Positions 32,888 to 44,856 of a stretch of 64,000 nucleotides of DNA are shown piece after piece (within the stretch, counting starts at the first letter, position 1; every line of letters begins with the position of its first letter). The position numbers and the translations under genes are program-made. The stretch comes from Adenophora triphylla var. japonica (lineage: Eukaryota; Streptophyta; Magnoliopsida; Asterales; Campanulaceae), in assembly GCA_022495995.1 (NCBI GenBank), contig JAFEMH010003623.1, positions 1 through 64,000 on the forward strand. The letters are read 5' to 3'. Below the pieces are notes generated by a model. The model did no database searches. It was not told the DNA's origin and was given only the letters and a program-made list of their open reading frames with translations.

Positions 32888-34063
32888 TGTAAGTACCCCA
32901 ATCTGGATCGCTCTCCATCCAAGCATACGACAAACCCAAGGGAAAACTTCCGAAGAACATAACTCCTTCATACGAACTTCGATTGAGACGTGCCATATAT
33001 GGTTGGAAAGCTCTCGACGAGAACTAGCTTGCCATCACAATTACAAAAGCATGGAAGGTCCGTACGGACCTCTTTGCATGCTAAAAGGTCCGTACGGACC
33101 TCTTTGTATCTAGACATAATTATTATGAAATCCTCTTAAAGTCCACACTATTCCCTCAAATCCGGGAAAACCAAAATTTTGGATTTCATGGAAGGTCCGT
33201 ACGGACCTTCTTGCACATTTTCAAAAACTATAAATAGAGGGCTCCCCCTCCCTCATTTTTGACACCATCCTCTTTTACTCTCTCCCTAGGCCTTCTGGCT
33301 TTCCCTCTAAGTCCTTTCGAGGCACTCCCGGTCCCTTTCGGTTCCTCTCGAGGTCTTCCGAGCCCCCTTATGGTGCTCTGATGCCTTTTCGAGCGCTCCC
33401 GAGATGCTCCCACGCTGCCCCGAGGCACTCTCGAGGTACTCTGAGGCCCCTCGTGGTACTCCGAGTCCTTACCTGGTCTTTCCCGAGGCATCCCGGCTCT
33501 TTCCGAGTCAAACCGGCAACTCGGACGCACGCCGGAACTCTGCCCGAACGCAACCGACGATCCCGACGCACGCCGAACCTCTGCCCGCATCCCATCGAAG
33601 ATCCTTGCAATCCTAACGCATGCCAAACCTCTGTCCGAGTGCACACTTGACAATCCCGAGGCACGCCGAAGCTCTGTCCGCAGACAACCGGCACATCCCG
33701 AAGTAATCCCGGTCCGTCCCGGAATACTATTCCATCCTCAAACACTATTCCCCAGCGGAAGATAGACACGAACCAATATTGGTAAGGCTTCCTTTCTACA
33801 CTATTTCAATACATTTCAATAAAGCAGTGTACAATGTAGATATCCGACACAGCATGCATTTTTAAAAGCACATAAACACACACAACATTTAAAGAAAGAA
33901 GGGGTGTCGAAAGACTCATTTTTACGAGGTGACTCGGGTGAGCTCTAATATTCTAATATTCTCTTCCCGAGGAGTAACCTGACCTCCGAACTCAAAAATC
34001 TCATCACACAAAAACAGTTTATTTTTAAACTCATGCCTTTTTTCAATGTTTTGGGCTTAATCA
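32888..34063 (+). repeat. Family A LTR, plus orientation
   Basis: TGTAAGTACCCC at 32888 to GGGCTTAATCA at 34063 (1176 bp). Palindromes at 33057-33070, 33087-33100 (30-bp spacing) and 33194-33207; TATAAATA box at 33229-33236, so the last palindrome ends about 22 bp before the box. It is shared: the left flank is a 3' region with polypurine tract, the right flank is a primer site followed by pol. Confidence 0.9.
33057..33236 (+). promoter_or_regulatory. LTR promoter: paired palindrome, third palindrome, TATA box
   Basis: Three perfect GGTCCGTACGGACC palindromes (33057, 33087, 33194) precede TATAAATAGAGGG (33229). The spacer of the pair contains GCATGC. All seven family A LTRs in the window keep this layout. 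Transcription start is expected about 30 bp after the TATA box. That the palindromes act as protein binding sites is inferred from symmetry and conservation. Confidence 0.6.
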
Positions 34064-34071
34064 AAACGGCG

Positions 34072-34081
34072 TGGCGACTCT
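34072..34081 (+). other. Primer binding site, family A
   Basis: TGGCGACTCT follows AATCA/AAACGGCG at the LTR end. It is a TGG-starting primer site; the tRNA is not assigned. Confidence 0.65.
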
Positions 34082-35886
34082 ACGAATCCGGCGACCCCAC
34101 AGTCGGAACCCTCGGAGAACCATCAGGAAAGTTTGACTACTACGTCATCTACTCCAGCAAATCTCCTCAGCCTAGCTCTGCACAAGACCACGGCAACGTC
34201 TGCTCCATGATCAGTTGGGACGAGCTCCGCACTGCCACCAATGGCCCGAGGGTCCAGATACCTCAACCCCTGTCCTGGGAAGATCTCAAAGCCACCATTG
34301 ACGCTAAAACAAAAGAAATGACGATAAACGAACTAAAATGCGCGTTATGGCCCTACGCCAACCAAGGCCCTCTCATTACAGAAGTAGGAGAGACAAGTAA
34401 AGCAGCCAAGCCAGAGGTGAACGTACTGACACGTTTCGGTCAAATCCCGACGAATCCTCCACGGGCAGACAAAAGGCCGGCCATGCCTGAGCCTCGAACT
34501 GAAAAGGGGCCCTACGCCAAAGAAGCTGAAACCCTTGACCCGAAGGCTGAAGATCCTTTCTTAACTCAGCTCAAGCGTACTCAGGCTAACATTACACTCT
34601 GGTCCTTACTCACTTCCTCTTACCCGCACAAACTCAAGTTGGAGGAAAGTCTGGCCCAGACCATGGTACCCATCACCGTGACACCAGATGAAGCGGTTCA
34701 GATGATCGGCAATATTCATTACAGCAACATCATCACGTTCACGGAGCTCGACCTCCCAAAATTTGGGGCTGACCACAATGAGCCTCTCTACATAACAGTT
34801 CAACTTGACGAGCGCCGCCTCCCTCGGGTCTTGGTAGACGGGGGATCAGCCATGAACGTCCTCCCATCCAAAATGATGGATTTGCTAGGGATCAAGACAA
34901 CTGATTTGAAACCCTCAACTCAGACAATCAAGGCATACGATTCAATGTCTCGCTCAGTCTTGGGAATAGCCACCCTGGACCCGTGGTTCGAAAAGCAGAT
35001 GGTCCCGATCGACTTCCAAGTCATCGACATCCCGATCACGTTCAATTGGGTGGCATCCACCCTCCACCAGTGCATAAAGTTCATCCAAGGAACAGACCTT
35101 ACCATCATCTATGGTGATAGCATAATCATTGAAGGGACCGACACAAACGGCGTCCCGGTCCTGGAGATCAAACATGACAATGACGGCATGATGCTGACAG
35201 GGTTCACAATCGAAAGCCCGAAGGCCCAGGTGTGCCACATAGACCTGCCTTTGATCTGGGACCAGATCCCTCCCCCGATGAAAATGATGAAGCGCATGAA
35301 CTACATCCCGGGGCTTGGTTTGGGAAAACGTCATCAGAGTACCCAACAAATCATCAATATCAAGGAACAGAATACCCTCCATGGCCTGGGATACATTCCT
35401 ACTCCCGAAGACGCTGCGGAAGACAGAAGAGCCACGCGGAAATGCTCCGCCAATAGCAAAAGAGGCTTGCCCGCAATCTCCGATCTCCGCCCTTACAACT
35501 TCGACATGACCAGGTACTTCACAAGGGAAACCGACAGTTTGAACGAAGACACAGAAAAGGGAACAGAGCTGATCAACGCCAAACAAAACTGGCCGACAAC
35601 CATGGACAAGCTCCAGCAGAACCTCGCAAGGTTCAGAGGCCTCAAGGCAAATCCCATCAGAAGAGCATTTCTCGACGCACCACCTCTGCTGGGACCCACG
35701 ACCACCACTATTCACAATGAATTCTGGTTCGGGAAAACCCACTCTTTGGCAGAAGAACTCGAAAAACTCTCTGTCAACACCCCTGCCCCAAACAAGCGGG
35801 ACGAATCTGCATTCGAGCTAGCAATGCCCAAAACAAAAGCGGAAGACTCCGCAGACGATGCTTGGAATGAGCCACTGCTCCACTAG
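34082..35886 (+). pseudogene. pol: Tat-type pol: protease region (gag mostly deleted)
   Basis: An open stretch follows the primer site, so almost all of gag is missing. Then come ITLWSLLTSS and FTELDLPKFGADHNEPLYIT and the aspartic protease active site LVDGGSAMNVLP (about 34830-34870). Families of this kind usually then show a GRPW motif before STLHQ. Here FNWVASTLHQ indicates an in-frame deletion of it. A glycine-rich GLGLGKRHQ stretch (about 35310) is usual in Tat/Ogre pol. An in-frame TAG at 35884-35886 ends the frame, which continues without shift into the next part. Confidence 0.8.
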
Positions 35887-36419
35887 CTCTTCAGTGAAGA
35901 AATCGAGGTGCCAGACCTAATCGATTTTGTTTCTGATAACTCTATGATAGCCATGATCGTGAACGGCAACAAAAGGCCTTTCAACCCCCGCCTCCTATCA
36001 GGCTTATTGCCACTCAATAACTGGGCCACCTTCTCCGGATCCACCGCCAGCAAAAAGGACATGATCGAACAACTTGGTCTGACCCCTCGCACCCCAGAGT
36101 CCAGTGTCAAAACCTATCCTGAGTCCATTATCTTTGAATTCGAGTCTCGCGAGTCATCTGATGGCCTCACGCCAGAAGATTACGAACTCATTGCCAATAA
36201 TGTATTCCCATATGCTCTTAATGAATGCTTCGATCTTTCCGAGTATCCTCTCATTGCATCTTTAACAACTGATAAATTAACTAACACACAAACAGTTAAT
36301 AACGATTCACTTGATAAAGAGAAGACACATTAAATGAACAATACATTAAGCACATCTTTAAGCATGTTGTCAAACGAGAGAAAAACCGGGCCCAAGCTGC
36401 CGAGGAGGTTTTAACCAAA
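35887..36419 (+). pseudogene. pol: Tat-type pol: linker between protease and RT
   Basis: In frame with the preceding part after the TAG: IEVPDLIDFVSDNSMIAMIV and SSDGLTPEDYELIANN, ending at a TAA at 36331-36333. A frame change is needed to reach the RT frame (KREKNRAQAAEEVLTK, from about 36370). The region has no recognised domain. The minus-strand copy near 46160-46440 aligns with it. Confidence 0.7.
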
Positions 36420-37945
36420 GTGAATTTGGGAACTGCTGAAGAGCCAAAAGAGACGCAAATCGGAAGTTTCTTCACCGGCACAAAGCAAAACGCATTGACT
36501 GCACTGCTCAAAGAGTTCGTGGGCGTGTTCGCTTGGTCTTACCGAGACATGCCCGGATTAGATCCAAACATAGTCGGACATCGGATTCCCTTGAATCCCG
36601 AGGCCAAGCCCATCAAACAAAAGCTACGCCGAATCAAGCCAGAATGGTCTCTACAAGTCAAGGAAGAGATCAAGAAGATGCTCCACGTCGGCTTTATCAG
36701 GGTGATCGAGTACCCTACATGGCTCTCCAACATAGTCACGGTCACCAAAGCCAACGGAAAAGTGCGCTGCTGCGTGGACTTTCGAGATCTCAACAAAGCA
36801 AGTCCCAAGGATGACTTTCCACTACCAAACATCGACATGTTGGTAGACACTACAGCCAATTTCGAGGTCATGTCCTTCGTGGACGGGTTCGCCGGCTACA
36901 ATCAAATCAAGATGGCCGAAGAAGATCAAGAGAAAACAGCCTTCACAACCGCCTGGGGAACCTACTGCTACACAGTGATGCCATTCGGACTAAAGAACGC
37001 TGGGGCTACCTACCAACGGGCAGCAACCGCCCTCTTCCACGACATGATCCACAAAGAGATCAAAGTGTACGTCGATGACATGATCATCCACTCAAAGGGA
37101 TCAGATGGACAACACCTCACAGACCTGAGAAAGTTCTTCGACCGCCTCCGGAAACACTCAATGAGGTTAAACCCGACCAAATGCACATTTGGGGTCAGCC
37201 AAGGCAAAGTCTTAGGATACATGGTCACCGAGCGAGGCATCGAAATTGATCCTCAAAAGATCAAGGCCATTATCGAAATGAGACCACCGCAAACTCAAAC
37301 AGAAGTGAAAAGCTTCATGGGTCGCCTACAGTATATCAGCCGCTTTGTTAATCAGTTGACATCCATGTGCGAGCCAATCTTCAAACTGATGAAGAAAAAT
37401 GCTGACGTCGAATGGAACTCAGAATGCCAAGATGCCTTTGAAGAAATAAAGGCGTACCTTGTGAGTTCTCCGATTCTTTGTCCTCCCCACGAGGAGAAGC
37501 CACTATTGCTATACCTAACTGTGACCGACACCGCAGTTGGAGCCATGCTCTGTCAAGAAAAGAAGAGTCACGAGTCGAGAACGCCATCTACTTCGTCAGT
37601 CGAAAGTTTCAAGGCAGCGAACTCAACAACTCAGCCCTCAAGAAAACCTGCGCAGCTCTAGTATGGGTCATCGGAAAATTACGACACTACATGCAGTCGC
37701 ACACGGTGCACTTGGTTTCCAAAATGGACCAAGTCAAATACCTCTTCGACAAACCATCTCTGTCAATGAGGCTCGCCAAATGGTCTTTCTTCCTAGCAGA
37801 ATTTGACATCAAGTATGTGAACCAAAAGTCCATCAAGGGACAGGTAATGGCCGAACAGCTGGCTGACTTCCCAATCGACGTGGCTCGAGGCCCTGAACCA
37901 CAAGTTCCAGACGAAGGAATCTTCGCACTCGAAAGAGAAAATTGA
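36420..37945 (+). pseudogene. pol: Tat-type pol: reverse transcriptase and first RNase H
   Basis: RT shows FAWSYRDMPGLDP, then IKPEWSLQVKEEIKKML, VDFRDLNKASPKDDFPLPNI, VMPFGLKNAGATYQR and the catalytic YVDDMIIHSK (about 37060-37090). The connection and RNase H follow: LLLYLTVTDTAVGAMLCQE, then after a frameshift near 37555 AIYFVSRKFQGSE and the end at 37942. A TGA at 37943-37945 separates it in frame from the next RNase H. The RT itself is open over about 375 codons and is the best RT in the window. Confidence 0.9.
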
Positions 37946-38350
37946 TGGCAACTGTTCTTCGACGGAGCAGCCAACAAAAGAGGAAACGACATCGGTATGC
38001 TCTTGGTCGACCCCAAGGACGAGCACACCCCAATTGCCATAAAGCTAAATTTCGAGGTAACCAACAATGCCGCCGAATACGAAGCCTGCGCCGCCAGACT
38101 AGAGGCCACACTCGAAAGGAACGTCCAGAAACTCGAGGTCTACGGGGACTCAGCCCTGATCATCAACCAAGTTTCCAACAAGTGGAAAGCAATAGACCAA
38201 GGCTTGCAAAAGTACCGCGCCTGCATGGAGGACCTCATCACACAATTCGAAGAGGTCACCTTCCACTACTTGCCAAGAGACCGAAACTGGTTTTCATACG
38301 CCCTAGCCACCTTGGCTTCACTCGTGGAAATCCCCGAGGGAAAGGCAATC
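37946..38350 (+). pseudogene. pol: Tat-type pol: second (archaeal-like) RNase H
   Basis: WQLFFDGAANKRGNDIG, NNAAEYEACAARLE and VYGDSALIINQV give the first three acidic residues. The fourth region reads NWFSYALATLAS where relatives have an aspartate (NxFADALATLAS), so the last metal ligand is lost. A second RNase H after the usual one is a known mark of the Tat lineage. This is the main reason for the lineage call. Confidence 0.8.
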
Positions 38351-39701
38351 AAGCCCTTCAAAGTCGGACGAAAGGAAATTCCCGCCTACTGCTGCGAGAT
38401 CGAACCAGAACCCAAGCCCATCAATGAGCCATGGTACAACCAGATCTTCCAATACCTCAAAAATGGGGAAACAGCCTTCATGAACGAAGAAGGTCAACGC
38501 AGGGAAGGAGCCAAAGCCAAGAGCATCATGGCCCTAAAATGCCTAGCCTCTCACTTTGTCATCCTTGGGGACATGCTATACAAAAAATGCTACCAAGGAC
38601 CGCTCCTACACTGCATCAGCCAGGAAGAAGCCAGTGAGCTCATGAACGAAGTCCACAACGGGGTTTGCGGCCGCCACATGAACGCCAGAGCCCTGATGCA
38701 AATCATTCTTCGGATGGGCTACTACTGGATCTCCATAGAGGCAGACTGCATCCACTTTGTCCGAAGCTGCGACAAGTGTCAACAGTTCTCCAACCTCAAT
38801 CATCTACCTCCTCATGATCTCTACTGTATGACTACGCCCTGGCCCTTTGCCACGTGGGGAATTGACGTCATCGGGAAAATCGCTTTGCCAGGTGCAACGG
38901 CCGCGAGTTCATCTGGGTAGCCATCGACTACTTCATCAAATGGGTCGAAGCCAAGTCCCACAAGGTGCTCACCTCCAAGAAAGTGGCACATTTCCCAGGG
39001 AAAACATCATCTGCCGATACGGCATCCCGAACGAAGTCATGTCAGATAACGACTCTCACTTTGAAGGTGAATGCGACAGACTGCTGGCCGAATTCAAGAT
39101 CACACGCCACAAATCGTCTCCCTATCGGCCCCAAACAAACGGCATCGTAGAAGCAGCAAATAAGACCCTCAAACGGATCATCCAAAAAATGACCACCCGA
39201 GGACGTGATTGGCTCGAGAAGCCGCACCTTTCACTTTGGGGCTACAGAACATCAGTCAGAACAGCCACGGAAGAAACTCCATTTGCCCTGACATACGGGA
39301 TGGAAGCAGTCCTTCCCATTGAACTGGAAATTCCCTTACTTCGAGTATCGCTGGAAAATGAAATCAACGAAGTCGAATGGCTCCGAAGCCGACACGACAA
39401 ACTGACTCTGCTGGACGAGCGACGACTAAAGGCCATGGAACACGTCCGAGCCTACCAAAGCAGGATGGCTAGAGCTTTCGACAAGAAAGTCAAGTCTCGA
39501 GACATCAGGGAGGGCGATCTGGTACTCAAAGAAAAGCCTCCCACTCGAACCAACCCACTGGGAAAATGGGAACCAACATGGATCGGCCCTTTCGTGGTTC
39601 AAAAGATCTTCTCCGGAGGTGCCATGAAGCTGACAGACCTAGACGGCAACCCCTTCATGAATCCAGTCAACGAAACCAAACTTCGCAGATACTTCGCCTA
39701 A
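38351..39701 (+). pseudogene. pol: Tat-type pol: integrase (frameshifted)
   Basis: The zinc-binding H2C2 part is HNGVCGRHMNARALM...CDKCQ (38656-38785). The core has GIDVIGKIALP, then one base is missing near 38892 and another near 38993 compared with the minus-strand copy. After that come SDNDSHFEGECD and TNGIVEAANKTLK, giving all three acidic residues. The C-terminal part (YQSRMARAFDKKVKSR, PTWIGPFVVQKIF) ends RRYFA and TAA at 39699. No chromodomain follows. Two frameshifts make it inactive. Confidence 0.85.
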
Positions 39702-40177
39702 AGAAGAACAGTTGTGCATCTCTTGGCACTCCATGTAGTGTCAAACTATGCAGACCTGAGCCCTTTAGTCCGGGGGAACGTAGGCAACCTTAATTGGTTC
39801 GGTCTAAAAACACACAAAAAAGTCAAAAGTTTGAATGTCAATCAAGACCTCCATCAAACTACACACTTTCCAAGAGCATGCCCCCAACATCACCTTGACC
39901 AAGTCAAACGACGGCGGCAACATCAAAGGACATCCGAGGGTCACTCAACGTCAAACGACTGACCCATGCAACTTCCAAGCCAGGGGCTTGTCTTCGCCCT
40001 CACGCGCTTCAAAAAAAAAAAGAGCTCGAGCAAAGGCTCTAAAAAAATAAATAATAAGCTCACGCAGAAGCTACAAAAATAAGGTCAAGAGCCCGATGCC
40101 AACAAACAAGAGGCAAGGAAGCCACGGAAAAGACAGTCAAGACGACTTGTCAAGGGTCATCCAACCTCCCATAATCA
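39702..40177 (+). other. Post-pol non-coding region of the plus-oriented element
   Basis: Holds GGGGGAACGTAGGCAACCTT (39773) and A-rich repeats such as AAAAAAAAAAGAGCTCGAGC. It aligns in reverse with 44395-44856 and 55330-55821. It ends abruptly at about 40170-40177, where a minus-oriented LTR piece begins. Confidence 0.7.
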
Positions 40178-41135
40178 AATAAATGCATGATGTGTCGAAT
40201 GTCTACATTGTACACTGCTTTATTGAAATGTATTGAAATAGTGTTCCGGGACGGACCGGGATTACTTCGGGATGTGTCGATTGTCTGCGGACAGAGCTTC
40301 GACGTGCCTCAGGATTGTCAAGTGTGCACTCGGACAAAGGTTCGGCGTGCGTTGGGATTGCAGGGATCATCGGTGGGATGCGGGCAGAGGTTCGGCGTGC
40401 GTCGGGATCGTCGGTTGCGTTCGGACAGAGTTCCGGCGTGCGTTCGAGTTGCCGGTTTGACTCGGAAAGAGCCGAGACGCCTCGCGAAAGACCAGGCAAG
40501 GCCTCAGAGTACCACGAGGGGCCTCAGAGTACCTCGAGAGTGCCTCGGGGCAGCGCAGGAGCATCTCGGAAGCGCTCAAAAAGGCTTCGGAGCACCACAA
40601 GGGGGCTCGGAAGGCCTAAAGAGGAACCAAAATGGGCCGGGAGTGCCTCAGAAGGACTTAGAGGGGAAGCCAGAAGGCCTAGGGAGAGAGTAGAAGAGGA
40701 TGGTGTGTCAAATGAGGGAGGGGGGCCCTCTATTTATAGTAAAAATTTTCGTGCAATAAGGTTCGTACGGACCTATGTGCAAAACCAAAATTGTAGTTTT
40801 CCCCGATTTAGGGGAATCTTGTGGACTTTAGAGGGATTCTGTAATCATGAGGGTTGGTAGCAGGAAGGTCCGTACGGACCTTCTTAGCATGCAAAGAGGT
40901 CCGTACGGACCTCCATACTTTTCCCAATTTTTGCATAATTCCTCAAAAGTCCTTCTGTGTTTGTTTGTCCCAGAAAGGCCCCCCTTGGTTTGGTTGGTGG
41001 TTTTTTGGGCCTTTGAGGGTTTTTGAAGGGTTTAGAGGGTTTTTTGAGGGTTCCGGGTGTTCGGACTGCGTTTGAGTGAGTCTGTGGTGTTTCTCGAGAG
41101 CTCGAAAGAGGGTGATCCAGATTGGGGTACTTACA
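40178..41135 (-). repeat. Family A LTR (3' end missing)
   Basis: Starts at 41135 (TGTAAGTACCCC, complement) and is cut at about 40178. Palindromes at 40760-40773 (one change), 40867-40880 and 40898-40911; TATA box near 40731. A further short segment is missing at about 40240, because GAAATAGTG joins directly to TTCCGGGACG. Confidence 0.85.
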
Positions 41136-42295
41136 GAAGCCCCTCAGCAATGTCACTTACGGAGGAAGTGGGGTCGTCGATAAGATAAGGGTCCTGATCT
41201 GGATCACGTGAGGACGTGGTGGTGTCCTGAGGTGTGTGACCGTTTAGGTCAGTTGGCTGGACCCTGTGATAGGATTCCTACGTATCCCTGATGGGAGTCA
41301 AGCCAGATCGTAGTTCGGGTGTGTGGGGAAGTGGACGTGTCAATGTCCTGTGAGTGACCGTATAGGTCGGTTGTGAGGACGTGGTGGCGTCCTGGGTGAC
41401 CGTATAGGTCGGTTGTAAGGACATGGTGACGTCCTGGGTGACCGTATAGGTCGGTTGTGAGGATGTGGTGGCGTCCTGGGTGACCGTATAGGTCAGTTGT
41501 GAGGACGTGGTGGCGTCCTGGGTGACCGTATAGGTCGGTTGTGAGGACGTGGTGGCATCCTGGGTGACCGTATAGGTCGGTTGTAAGGACGTGGTGGCAT
41601 CCTGGGTGACCGTATAGGTCAGTTGAGAGGACGTGGTGGCATCCTGGGATGGAAATTTTACGATTTTCCGAATCGGGTAATTTAAAGCCTTCCGGGCTGG
41701 GGATAGTGATGTGGGAGGTTTATACGGTCTTCTAGACCGAGTGGTTTAGAGCCTTCTAGGCTGCGAATGTAGACGAGGGCAAGCCATACCCTGGGACTTG
41801 TGGTTGTGTCGTGCGTGAGGACGTGTTGTGTCCTCTGACTGTGAGAGATGTGATTCCCTTGTGCTCTGCTTGTGAGAGGCGTGATTTCCTCATGCTTTGC
41901 TTGTGAGAGGCGTGATTGCCTCGTGCCTTGCTTGTGAGAGGTGTGATTTCCACGTGCTTTGTCCGCTGGGGAAGGGGTTGGACTTACGATGACTGCCGGT
42001 GTTCGTCTGCTGGGGACGCATAGTCTCATATGGGCTTTGTCCGCTGAGAAGGTGATTTCGGGCTTACTTTGATGGCCGGGGTTTGGTTCACCGCTTTGTG
42101 TTCTGGAGGTGTTTTGTGTCTTGGGACTCGTGTTTGGAGGCGTTTGTGCTTTTTGTGCATTTTGTGCTTGTTTTACCATTTAGTGGGCAAGGTCCGGGCT
42201 TACGATGACAGTCGATGTTTGCTTTGCCGTTTAGTGGGCGAAATCCGGTCTTACGATGACGTCCGGTGTTGGTTTTGTTGGGTTAAGGACCAAAC
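41136..42295 (-). repeat. Hypervariable 3' region, family A
   Basis: Polypurine region; about seven 42-bp units (41351-41648); CCTTCCGGGCT blocks (41680-41765); GTGAGAGGCGTGATT units (41838-41955); and two 51-bp units (42170-42280). It leads into the 5' side of the antisense PMD gene. Confidence 0.85.
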
Positions 42296-42383
42296 TGCAT
42301 TGAATCTGTTGAAATAGGCCTTTGGACAGCTAGAGGCAAAGATTATAAGGGCAAAGAGGTTATTTGGCCCTAAAATGTAAAGA

Positions 42384-42428
42384 GGTCTGTACGAACCTTT
42401 TATGTGTGCAGAGAGGTCCGTACGGACC
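42384..42428 (+). promoter_or_regulatory. Palindrome pair upstream of antisense PMD gene
   Basis: GGTCTGTACGAACC (42384-42397, two changes) and perfect GGTCCGTACGGACC (42415-42428), 31 bp apart. It lies 168-212 bp before the start-codon position of exon 1. Confidence 0.55.
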
Positions 42429-42595
42429 TTTGTGCAATTTGGAGTTCCCAGAATTTGACCAGTTCCAGAAACGAGGCATCACCCCCATTTTCCTCTTCCA
42501 GTTTCGTGAACAGCCGAGAGAGAGAAGGAGAAAACCTCCATTTTTGATCCAAATTCCTTAGTAAATCTTCCGAATTTTGCTTGAATCGCTTGTCA

Positions 42596-43457
42596 CTGGC
42601 GGAAAGAGCAAGGAGAGGTCGTCGTCAACGGGGTCAAGAAGCCATTGAACAAAGGGCGGACCATCAAAGGAATTGCACTTCCTTTGTGCCCTCGTCGAGG
42701 AATCAGGATTTGTTGTATCCGGATCCGGAGGTGCACAATATGCGAGGTAGAGCCGTCGGGGAGGTAAGAAATCAATTTCATCTTGATTCTTTGCTCGAAT
42801 TATTGTATGCTAGAACTAGGTTTTAATTCTTAGCATATTTGAGGCTTCTTGTTATTGCCATGCTTTTTGTGAAATTCGTGATGAATTGTTGAAATTAAGC
42901 ATGTGAGAATTGTGGATATGTGATTTTTGTGCAAAAATGTGGAGATTAGCTCTTATTTGTAAAAATAAAGTGCCTCCCTTTGAAATGCATGATTTGGTGT
43001 TTTGTACCCTATGCTATTTCTTGTGTATGTACGTTGTGAAAAATTGCCGTGTAGGGGACGGACTTTGTAAAAAAAGAGTGACATGTGCCGTGTTTTGTGA
43101 CGGGTTTTGTCTTGAAAATGCATGCCGTGTGGGGACGGAATTTTTTGAAAACGTGTCTTGTAGTGTGTGCCGTGTTTTTGGGACGGATTTTGTGGGGAGT
43201 TTATGTGCAATGTGTGCTGTGTTTTGTGACGGGCTTTTTTTTTTTTTGAAAATGTGTCGTGTAGGGCTTAATCCCTCTTTTGAGAAAATTTGTACAGTGC
43301 GTGCCGTGTTTTGTGACGGACTGCATGGGGAAAATTACGTGCCATATGTGCCGTGTTTTGTGCTGGGTTACATGTGGAAAATTGCGTACGATGTGTGCCG
43401 TGTTTTGTGACTGGTTACATGTGAAAATTATGTGCAATGTGTGCCTTGTTTTGTGAC
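42596..43457 (+). pseudogene. Antisense PMD gene remnant: exon 1 and repeat-bearing intron 1
   Basis: Exon 1 (42596-42763) has the same 168 bases as the copies at 49959 and 62208 and ends at GAG/GTAAGA. Its start codon is changed from ATG to CTG. Intron 1 follows with GCCGTGTTTTGTGACGG units (43080-43457). At 43457-43458 the intron runs into the middle of the DUF7745-like gene across the shared GACGGCGCTCTG, so exons 2-4 and the start of the second gene are deleted. Confidence 0.8.
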
Positions 43458-44085
43458 GGCGCTCTGTTAGATGTGGTAGGGCACTGCAGAGCCGGAGAGG
43501 ATGTTGTGCCGTTGGTGCTGGGGGAGACCCTTCACGGCATTGATCGCCTGGCGACTGGAGATAGGTTCATGAGAGGGGGAAGCCCCACTTTGCCCACTTT
43601 GTGACTGCGAGAGAGACTTCAGGCTATGCCCGAGGCTCCGACGTCATTTAGCCTGTGGTCGTTTGCTCGGCGACCTCTTGTGTTGGATATGGATCAGTCC
43701 ACCTGGGAGAGATGGATGGCACAACTTGGTACGCATCAGATCCGTTGGTGGGTTCTGCATTGGGGGATTGAGACCAGAAGGGCCTTGCAGGAAGGGTCCT
43801 ATGTTGTCAGGATGTTACGGGAGACACTTTGTTTGACTATGAGACCAGAGTTGACCGTGTGATAGAGAGAGGTCCTCTTTTGCAGACTCGCATGGAGGAG
43901 ATTCGAGCCGAAGCATGGTCGAATGAAGCCCTGCGAGCTACTGGATTGTTTGACTCTACGGGGAGGACCCCTAATCTCGGACTGAGAGATGCAGAGCTGG
44001 CTCGCGTGGAGCGGAAGAAGACTCGCCGGGGATGAGGAAAGAAAAGGAAGAACGGTGAGGGGACAAGCGCAGATGGCACGGAATA
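43458..44085 (+). pseudogene. DUF7745-like antisense gene, internally deleted
   Basis: Covers GEDVVPLVLGETLHGIDRL, then SFARRPLVLDMDQSTWERWM. A deletion at about 43797 (after TATGTTGTCAG) jumps to ACGGGAGACACTTTGTTTGA of the last exon. The C-terminus has ELARVERKKTRRG, then an early stop (GATGAG instead of GACGAG). It lacks about 370 bp compared with 54405-54770, besides its whole N-terminal half. Confidence 0.8.
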
Positions 44086-44856
44086 ACCTCCTAGGTATCC
44101 ATTCATTGCATTGCAGACACATTATTTGTTAAATGTATTAAGCTGTCTTTTAGCATGTTGTGAACTTGAGAGTAGACCGTGCTTGAACTCATCAAGAAAT
44201 GTTGTAATCGTTAGTGATTTGTGATTTACTTTTAAAGCTTTGTCGAGATGCAAGATCTCTTGTTCGCCTTTTGTTTATTCTGTGAGCCATTGATGTCGTC
44301 CAGCTTTGGACTTTTCTGTTGCATTTGTGGACTGTAGCAGCCTGGGCCTTGATGACAATCCCATTTCGCCTGGGTTTTGTATTTGTATGGGAGGTTGGAT
44401 GATCCCTTGACAAATCGTCTTGACGGTCTTTTCCGTGACTTCCTTGCCTCTTGTTTGTTGGCGTCGGGCTCTTGACCTCATTTTTGTAGCTTCTGCTTGA
44501 GCTTATTATTTTTTTTGAGAGCCTTTGCTCGAGCTCTTTTTTTTTTGAAGCGCGTGAGGGCGAAGACAAGCCCCTGGCTTGGAAGTTGACATGGGTCAGT
44601 CGTTTGACGTTGAGTGACCCTCGGATGTCCTTTGATGTTGCCGCCGTCGTTTGACTTGGTCAAGGTGATGTTGGGGGCATGCTCTTGGAAAGTGTGTAGT
44701 TTGATGGAGGTCTTGATTGACATTCAAACTTTTGACTTTTTTGTGTGTTTTTAGACCGGACCAATTAAGGTTGCCTACGTTCCCCCGGACTAGAGGGCTC
44801 AGGTCTGCGTAGTTCGACACTACATGGAGTGCCAAGAGATGCACAACTGTTCTTCT
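44086..44856. other. Spacer between convergent pol (minus) and antisense gene (plus)
   Basis: Common 3' untranslated sequence for the two convergent reading directions. Contains GAGCTCGAGCAAAGGCTC in reverse and the CGTAGGCAACCTT box. An equivalent stretch is at 55047-55821. No open frame of note. Confidence 0.65.

Noticed and set aside
34072..34081. tRNA gene at the primer binding sites
   Set aside because: Only a short match to a tRNA 3' end is expected here; no cloverleaf sequence surrounds it.
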